Below, piece by piece: positions 58,305 through 64,000 of a stretch of 64,000 bases of DNA. The notes below the pieces were generated by a model. It was not told the origin of the DNA. It saw nothing but the letters and a program-made list of their open reading frames with translations, and made no database searches. The stretch spans positions 6,882,001 to 6,946,000 of the forward strand of contig OW203770.1 in the NCBI GenBank assembly GCA_934045905.1. Reading direction: 5' to 3'. This DNA is from Leuctra nigra (lineage: Eukaryota > Arthropoda > Insecta > Plecoptera > Leuctridae). Each line of letters starts with the position of its first letter. Within the stretch, counting starts at the first letter, position 1. The position numbers were made by a program, and so were the translations under genes.

Positions 58305-58454
58305 CTTGAAAAAAGCGTTTTGAAACCGTCTGGCGTTTTCATTGATCAAAACGTAAAAAAGTTGACGACTATACCTTAGCCTTCAACTTTTTTACGTTTT
58401 GATCAATGAACACGCCAGCCGGTTTCAAAACGCTTTTTTCAAGACTTGGCCTCC
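58294..58454. repeat. Near-perfect 72 bp hairpin, 17 bp loop
   Basis: Arms 58294-58365 and 58383-58454 pair with only about two mismatches. The frames leaving the hairpin on both strands share RFQNAFFKTWPP, so this is an inverted duplication of the edge of an exon. If transcribed, in intron 1 of the DUF1091-type gene, it would form an hpRNA-like stem. Confidence 0.85.
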
Positions 58455-58880
58455 AGGAGCCAACTGTGATGACGATGATGATGAAGACAGTGGTGAAGAT
58501 AGGGGATTGGTAAATATACATCACAATATTATTTGGTTGACGGTCCTGTTGCAAAGCGTACATAATAATTCTCCAAATAATAATACTGTCTCGTATCATA
58601 TCTCGATTCGTCTCAGTTATTGGCTTCAAAGGTACACTCAACAAATGATAAAACGGTATTTGAAAGAAATGGATTGGCTGAAAAAAATGAGATGGCATCA
58701 TCCGATGAAGTCTATGCTAACTCGTCATTTACCTCCTCTAGTAGTTGAGCTTTGATATCATTGATATAATAACATAGTTTGATGTCGAGGAACCTGACCA
58801 GCAGCCAACCCGTTTCGTTCAAATACCGTTTTATGATTTGTTGGGTGTACTAACTCTAAAAGTGTTTTTTTTTTTTTTTT

Positions 58881-59073
58881 GTCTGGGGCTTAACGTCGCA
58901 CTGTTCTGCAGCGAGGCTAATGGCGACGGATGGATGATTATGATGATGATCGGGAGATGATGGTGAAGAGTAGGTAAGGATGGAAGGTGGGAAGGAGGCG
59001 GTCGTGGCCTATTAGTAGGGTACCTTCCCAGCATTTGCCTGAAGACTGAGGGAAAACCACGAAAATATCAACA
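58881..59073 (+). repeat. SINE-like arthropod repeat
   Basis: CTTAACGTCGCACTGTTCTG, GGCTAATGGCGACGGATGG, GCGGTCGTGGCCTATTAG, CCCAGCATTTGCCTG and GGGAAAACCACG follow in the order I remember from a widely spread arthropod repeat. A poly-T run precedes it. Older copies are at 18776-18905 and 49761-49890. Confidence 0.6.
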
Positions 59074-59662
59074 CTGTGTGATATCAACACTTAGTGTAGA
59101 ACTTTCAATATCAACAATTACCTTTTTCAACCGCTTACGGTTTTAAATTGTTCTATATAAAATTGGGGTGGTGAGAGAACACTGAAACTTAAAAGACCAT
59201 GAGCCAGCCGTAGTGCACCCCCCCCCCCCCTATCCCGGAAGGTCTGAAAGTGGTTTTGGTACGCACATTACACTTTTACTTGTTTGACATCTGCCCTTTG
59301 GGGCAACAATCCCCCAGCGGGGGCGCAAAGATTGATTTTTGGACTATTTTGCAACATGTTTGATTTTTTTGTGGTCTTACTGGCAAGATAATTACAATCA
59401 GTTTGCATATTTGAATAAAAGGGAAAATTTTTAATTGTTTTTAAAATTGTATAAATTTGATTTATTTAATGAAAGGGTAAATAAAAGCATGTGGACTAGA
59501 AGATAATTGGGGCTTCGGGGTTATAGCCCCGAGAAAAGTTTCCTCAAGTTAACTCGTATGATTCGATTTGGGTGCATTTGACAAATCAAATATCATGTGT
59601 TTTGAAATTAAAAAAACAAATAATTTTCTATATCAAATGCAAGTATCCACAAAGTAGACATA
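59074..59662. other. Intron-like AT-rich stretch, no gene seen
   Basis: Includes a C run near 59218-59230. Otherwise no structure recognised. Confidence 0.4.
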
Positions 59663-60609
59663 CGAGGTGTGGCAGAAAAGTAATGAGACTGGCGTTACTG
59701 AGTGAGGTGTGGGAACACTGCAGGTTTTTCACTTAATGCGGCATGTAGATCAGTGCCTCCCAGATGCTCAGTAAAAATTTCAACTGTCTACGGTTGCTAA
59801 GCGTTCCTTGAGAGGGTAATAAGTAAAGTTGTTTTTGTGTGTTGCGGCACGAAAAATGGACCATAGAAATTTGGAGCAACGTTGTGCCATTAAATTTTGT
59901 CTTAAACTTGGTGAATCTGCGAGTTTGACTTACGAAAAGGTCAACGGACCTTTGGTGAACATTCTCTGTCAAGGGCACAAGTTTTTCGGTGGCATAAAGC
60001 GTTTTTGGAGGGACGAGAAGCAGTGGAAGTCGAACCTCGATCAGGGAAGCCTTCAACATCAAGAACTGACGACAATGTGGAACGAGTGAGAGCTCTTGTG
60101 AGGTCAGACCGTCGATTAACTCTAAGGATGATGAGTAGTGAGTTAAATTTGAATCGGTTTACCCTCCATCAAATTTTAACTCAAGAATTGGACATGAGGA
60201 AGATCTGTGCCAAGATGGTGCCGACTGCCGAAAGACCTCACAATTGAGCAAAAGGACAATTGGAAGGTTGTGTGCCTCAATTTTTTTGAGAGAATCGAAA
60301 ATAACCCAGATTTTTTCAGTCGCGTGATCACAGGTGATGAATAATGGATTGTTGAGTATGACCCAGAGTCAGAGTCAAAACACAAAATTTAATGGCACAA
60401 CGTTGCTCCAAATTTCTCTGGTCCATTGTCCGTGACGCAACACACAAAACAACTTTACTTATTACACTCTCAAAAAACCATTAGCAACCGTAGACAGTGA
60501 AATTTTTACTGAGCATCTGGGAGGCACTGATCTACATGATAGATCAGTGGGCACTGATCCCACACCTCACTCAGTAACGCCAGTCTCATTACTTTTCTGC
60601 CACACCTCG
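59663..60609 (+). mobile_element. Defective mariner element with long inverted ends
   Basis: TA on both sides, and ends CGAGGTGTGGCAGAAAAG / CTTTTCTGCCACACCTCG. The right 220 bp or so is not a normal mariner 3' end but an inverted copy of the left end, including the transposase start, so the element has become foldback-like. The middle encodes broken mariner transposase. It lies in intron 1 of the DUF1091-type gene. Confidence 0.85.
59856..60389 (+). pseudogene. Broken mariner transposase
   Basis: Starts MDHRNLEQRCAIKFCLKLG, the usual mariner N-terminus. It shifts frame near 60000 to PRSGKPSTSRTDDNVERVRA (helix-turn-helix part) and MRKICAKMVP, then shifts again. The VITGDE motif with the first catalytic Asp is followed at once by a stop codon, and the frame ends where the inverted left end begins. 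The remaining two catalytic Asp residues are missing, so the protein cannot be active. Confidence 0.85.
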
Positions 60610-60819
60610 TATATACTTGCTTTGTTAATAACAGGTTATTGCACGAAAACAATCAATTCTCCTTCCATTGTAATTCAAGAGTTATTATTATTATTATTTG
60701 ATACATTATTGAGGTATATAATCTACCTCACTACTCAAAAAATATTTAAAATACATAAACTCGTTGGTTAAAATGTTTGATATTTTGTAAATTGATATAT
60801 GCTGAGGAAACTTTGTCAC

Positions 60820-60841
60820 GGGGGGGGGGGGGGGGGGGGGG
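60820..60841. repeat. Poly-G run, 22 bp
   Basis: 22 G in a row, about 80 bp upstream of an exon. Similar G or C runs at 17205-17225, 46125-46139 and 49510-49525 vary in length between copies. Confidence 0.8.
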
Positions 60842-60923
60842 AGGAGACCACTGCCTGAACAAATACTCCTCACATCCAAGCTACAACTTGACTATTTAAT
60901 CAATTTTCAAATTTCTTTCAGAG

Positions 60924-63102
60924 GAACTATGACCTTCTCCTGGAAAAGGCGGAGTGGGATAAAAATGTTGACTACAGTCGCATTTTGAAAATACATCTTT
61001 GGCAGGTGACGAGATTTAATAGAACGGCATACGTTCTGAACACTTCTGTTGAGCATTTTGTTGATTTTCCAAAAGATGTCCAGGTAAATTTGTTCAAGGG
61101 ACCTTAAAGAGTGTCACCACGGGATCCTTACTTACACTACCGGTAATAAATCCCCTTATCCCCACTAAACAAATCTTGTAAAATGACTGCCAAGCACCGC
61201 CGTACCTAAAAGAATTGAAACGTAAAGGAAAGCCAGCACATTTTGTAAAAACCTTTTCTCACTTAAAATCCGTTAAAATCAATTCGCCTAGTTACTGCCA
61301 TCAAGCACTAAAAACTGACTTTGTCACTGAATTCGGCAATATCCAATAACCTCCAATATTCAAATAAAAACTAGGAAAACGCTATCTGTAACGCGTTGAT
61401 GAGCGAGCACCCAAACGTGCTACATCTCCAACCGGAATATCGTAAAACGCACAGAAAATATAATCCCAGAAAAAACATTCCGTGTAAAAAAGGCAGCCAA
61501 GTCTCTTTACTTTAAAAAAAATGTAACACCGAAAAGGAGTGATATCAAAAAAGGAGCCAAGTCAATGACATTTCCAAATATTTAATCGTATTTTTTGGAA
61601 TAAAAGAATAAACACCGAGAAATACTTTACAAAAGGACTTCCCAATCGCCCAATTATTTCTATTTTAAGTATTTTGATTTTTGAATATATATTCACAGAG
61701 ATCGATGGAGAATTATACTAATCAAATTCATGGTACATTGATCTGTTAATAGGAAAACGCTCTGTGTAACGCGTTGATTAGCGAGCACCGACACGCGCAA
61801 TACCGCCAATCGAGCACGATCCATTCAATCAAAGATAACTAACTATACATCATTAGGTAGTACTGATTTTCATCGCAACCTTCCATAAACGGTCTGGAAA
61901 AATGTAATAACAGATCAATGCTCCATGAATTTGATAGGTCCATCCATCAATCTCTGCGAACAGATATTCAAAACACTTTAAATAGAAATAAGTCTGTAAA
62001 TTCTTGACTGATTGGGCGCGAAATGTGTTAAATATGATTTGTTACATGTTATATCTAGTCGAAACGTTCCTTCTAACAATAACTGTGAAACACGATCCAT
62101 ATTCAAAAAATAATATAATACCTATGTAGGTATACATATACAATATATACATCCCGTATGAATTGCAATATAATCCACACAATCAACAAGAATAAGTTTT
62201 TCATTGAATTTGATAGGTACTTCTCCATCAATCTCTGTGAATAGATATTCAAAAAAGTTAAAGTAGAAATAAGTATGTAAATTTTTTACCGATTGGGCAG
62301 TAATAATGTGTACGTAAGAGTCTAATGTCTAACGTAAGAGTACGTTAGTATGTGTACAAAATTTCAGATTGATTGCTTGAGCGGTTTGACCTGGGATGTG
62401 ACCACAAAAAAAAACACACACAGAGAAAGTGCCATAAGAGTACCGTGGTGACGCTCGCTACGCTCGCTCAATAAGATAGCGGAGGAAAGATCTTAAAGAA
62501 ATAACTTCCTCTTTCAGGCAAAAATAATTGCTTACGAGCAGATGCCAACTGGTCGCTACAGTTGTATCCCAATGCCGGTAGTAACAGAAAATTTGGGCAA
62601 CCTTATGACGATTGATGCGACTGGGATATATAGAGCCTTGCTATCATCCAGCAACTATCCAAAAAGATGTCCATTTAAAAAGGTAACATTCATTGTGTAC
62701 ATTCTTTGTGTGTAAATCAAAGATCCCGTACAATTCCTTGGATTTCATTGGCGATGAAGACTAGGTGCCTAGTAGAGAACACCCTGTCGTGATCATTGCT
62801 AATACATGCCATCGGATGTCCAAGTGATGTGACATATTATTTGAATTCCCCGTTCAGAAAATCTCAAACTACATTTTCTAATTAAATATTCCTTTACATT
62901 CCTAATTTCTCCTTATCTCAAAATACCAACTTCGTTATCTTTCTTACAGGGTAAATACTGGATTCGAGACATGTTAGTTCCAACAAAATACCTGCCTCCT
63001 GAGCTGCCTGGTAAGAGATGGCGTTTAGATACTCTCGTACTTTGGGGAGGAAAAACACAATTGAAGTTCAGTACATTTGTATTCATTGACCGAGATATTT
63101 AA
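60924..63102 (+). CDS. DUF1091-type secreted protein, exons 2-4
   Basis: Three exons with good splice sites join in frame: 60924-61083 (53 codons, starting NYDLLLEKAEW), 62518-62682 (55 codons) and 62950-63102 (50 codons plus TAA). Acceptors are TTTCAGAG, CTTTCAG and CTTACAG; donors are GTAAAT and GTAACA. The protein has two sequons (NRT, NTS), two Cys (YSCIP, KRCPF) and the block CPFKKGKYWIRD ... YLPPELPGKRWRLDTL. This is the DUF1091 pattern, a beta-rich, MD-2-related-like secreted fold that in Drosophila includes CheB chemosensory proteins. With the putative exon 1 it is about 186 residues, the usual size. An AATAAA follows at 63124. The introns hold a mariner relic, palindrome relics and repeats. 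The function is not known; lipid or pheromone binding is only a family-based guess. Confidence 0.65.
61463..61650 (+). repeat. Single-arm relic of palindrome family
   Basis: Matches the left arm of 47543-48664 with changes: ATCCCAGAAAAAACATTCCG, then AGCCAAGTCTCTTTACT, then GGAGTGATATCAAAAAAGGA, then ACACCGAGAAATACTT. The partner arm is absent. Confidence 0.7.
61634..62310. repeat. Three related repeats of about 115 bp, one inverted
   Basis: 61634-61753 (inverted), 61909-62030 and 62202-62310 share TGAATTTGATAGGT, CCATCAATCTCTGTGAA, AGATATTCAAAA and GATTGGGC-type words in order. The first two form an inverted pair around the start of the AACGCGTT repeat at 61750. Confidence 0.65.
61750..62478 (+). 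repeat. AACGCGTT-hairpin repeat, intronic copy
   Basis: Starts AGGAAAACGCTCTGTGTAAC and ends with the GCTCGCTCAATAAG tract. It holds CAAAATTTCAGATTGATTGC near 62358. A partial second start, with one mismatch region, is at about 61370-61410. Confidence 0.55.
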
Positions 63103-63123
63103 CTGACATCTCTGTTTCAAATG

Positions 63124-63129
63124 AATAAA
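63124..63129 (+). terminator. Likely poly(A) signal of DUF1091-type gene
   Basis: AATAAA 22 bp after the stop codon. Confidence 0.5.
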
Positions 63130-63197
63130 ATACAGACTTACCATGTGAACATGCATACTATTATTTATCTCAGAGTAACCTGGACCCTTACCTATAA

Positions 63198-63310
63198 TAT
63201 CGCGAAATGTTGGTGCTACGATGGTGCTAAGTTCAAGGTCGGTGCTACTACGGGTTATTAAGATAGGTATAGCACCGTGCTAACTAGCACCGTCTTACCA
63301 TTTCGCGATA
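63198..63310. repeat. Small palindromic MITE, TATCGCGAAATG ends
   Basis: TATCGCGAAATG at the left and CATTTCGCGATA at the right, with GGTGCTA words repeated in both orientations between. 113 bp. Confidence 0.65.
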
Positions 63311-63399
63311 AATCACGGCCTTCTCACGTGAAATGAGGAGCATGTCACGTGACATCATTTTCTTCGATTGCCAGCTGCAAATCTTCCCGACTTCCTTAT

Positions 63400-63560
63400 T
63401 GGAGACAACATGGGTTGACGAAATTATTTGAAATTTTAATCACGATAAGATAAAAAAAAAGGGTTATCACTTGTTAAATTGGTAATTTTTTGTTTCTGAA
63501 ATTAGTAATGCATTTTGGTGAAAAAATGTATAGATTCTTACTCGCTGGGTGTCGTATGAA
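63400..63560. repeat. Fragment of GGTG..GCGAGCG MITE
   Basis: TGGAGACAACATGGGTTGACG, then GATAAGATAAAA, GGGTTATCACTTG and GCTGGGTGTCG match the inner part of the MITEs at 6023 and 21253. Confidence 0.55.
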
Positions 63561-63563
63561 ATA

Positions 63564-64000
63564 CTAGGAAAACGCTCTGAGTAACGCGTTGATGAGCGAG
63601 CACGGACACGCGCAACACCTCGAACCGAAATTCTGTCTATTGAAAATGTCATTAAAAGCCAATAATTCTTGAATTTCGTCACAGACTTGTATGAAAATCT
63701 CCAACAATTCCTAAAATATTGGTCCCAATAACCACGCAAAGTTTTAAGTTGATCGATTGAACCTTTATGATTGAACGATTCCTTGTTAATTTACAAAAAT
63801 TACAGGATATAATTCAAAAAAATTTTAAACGGTCATATCAGTTTCATAATATACGTTTGAAAGTTTCTGCTCTAACAACCTTGAAGTGAAGATTCGAAGA
63901 TTCCGTGAAATATGAAATTCGAGAAATATGATAGCCAACACGCAAAATATCCGTAAACTGTCGATAACTTTTGAATTTAAACACAGTTTAGTCTGAAAAT
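63564..64000 (+). repeat. AACGCGTT-hairpin repeat, cut by window end
   Basis: Starts CTAGGAAAACGCTCTGAGTA. Further in it has GGTCCCAATAACCACGCAAA and AGTTTTAAGTTGATCG, matching the copy at 14274. The 3' end is beyond the window. Confidence 0.55.

Noticed and set aside
58399..58755. A 118-codon plus-strand frame after the hairpin
   Set aside because: Only its first 40 codons or so have coding-like text (mirrored exon edge and an Asp-rich stretch). The rest looks like random AT-rich sequence, so it is described with the hairpin.
63564..63640. Hammerhead ribozyme in the AACGCGTT repeat (GATGAGCGAGC followed by CCGAAA)
   Set aside because: The catalytic core CTGATGA reads TTGATGA and the helices do not close. 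Copies do not keep the GAAA box.

Overview
The window is eukaryotic, AT-rich, repeat-dominated DNA from an insect. The main evidence is an intact seven-helix gustatory receptor gene, a spliced gene for a small secreted protein of the DUF1091 type, a mariner relic and many arthropod-style MITE, hAT and SINE elements. A hemipteran is my best guess, held weakly. Nothing prokaryotic is present.

Layout. The sequence is three contigs joined by two gaps of exactly 200 N (4568-4767 and 30362-30561), which look like scaffolding placeholders. Contig 1 (1-4567) carries repeats and one minus-strand terminal exon of an unrecognised Gly/Thr-rich protein. Contig 2 (4768-30361, only 25.6 kb) and the first part of contig 3 (33690-58026) are near-identical copies of one segment. 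In order, that segment holds a 5.76 kb foldback element with inverted tandem-repeat ends, tRNA-derived SINEs, a hAT element with a nested retroelement, several MITEs, a composite palindrome-bearing element, a TTAA-flanked element and an intronless gustatory receptor. The two copies differ by scattered substitutions, microsatellite lengths, one 2.35 kb element present only in copy 2, and their right ends.

Right ends. Copy 1 runs into ten tRNA-like units, nine spaced at an exact 306 bp period (27015-29841). Copy 2 instead runs into the putative signal-peptide exon of the DUF1091-type gene (58045-63102). Between the copies lies another foldback element (30596-33663, about 530 bp arms) whose interior keeps the last exon of a protein with a CXC-like cysteine-rich tail.

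Main caution. A 25.6 kb contig between two 200-N joins that mostly repeats its neighbour is what an unpurged alternate haplotype looks like. The apparent receptor duplication may therefore be allelic. In that case the tRNA-like array and the 2.35 kb element are structural alleles. Read depth or spanning long reads would decide.

Functional content is small: one receptor (two copies or alleles), one secreted protein gene of a family that in flies includes chemosensory CheB-like members, and fragments. Most of the interest lies in the repeat architecture: foldback elements with satellite arms, a Helentron-like element with ETS/CRE-like repeats, a motif shared among unrelated elements, and the Pol III-competent tRNA-like array.
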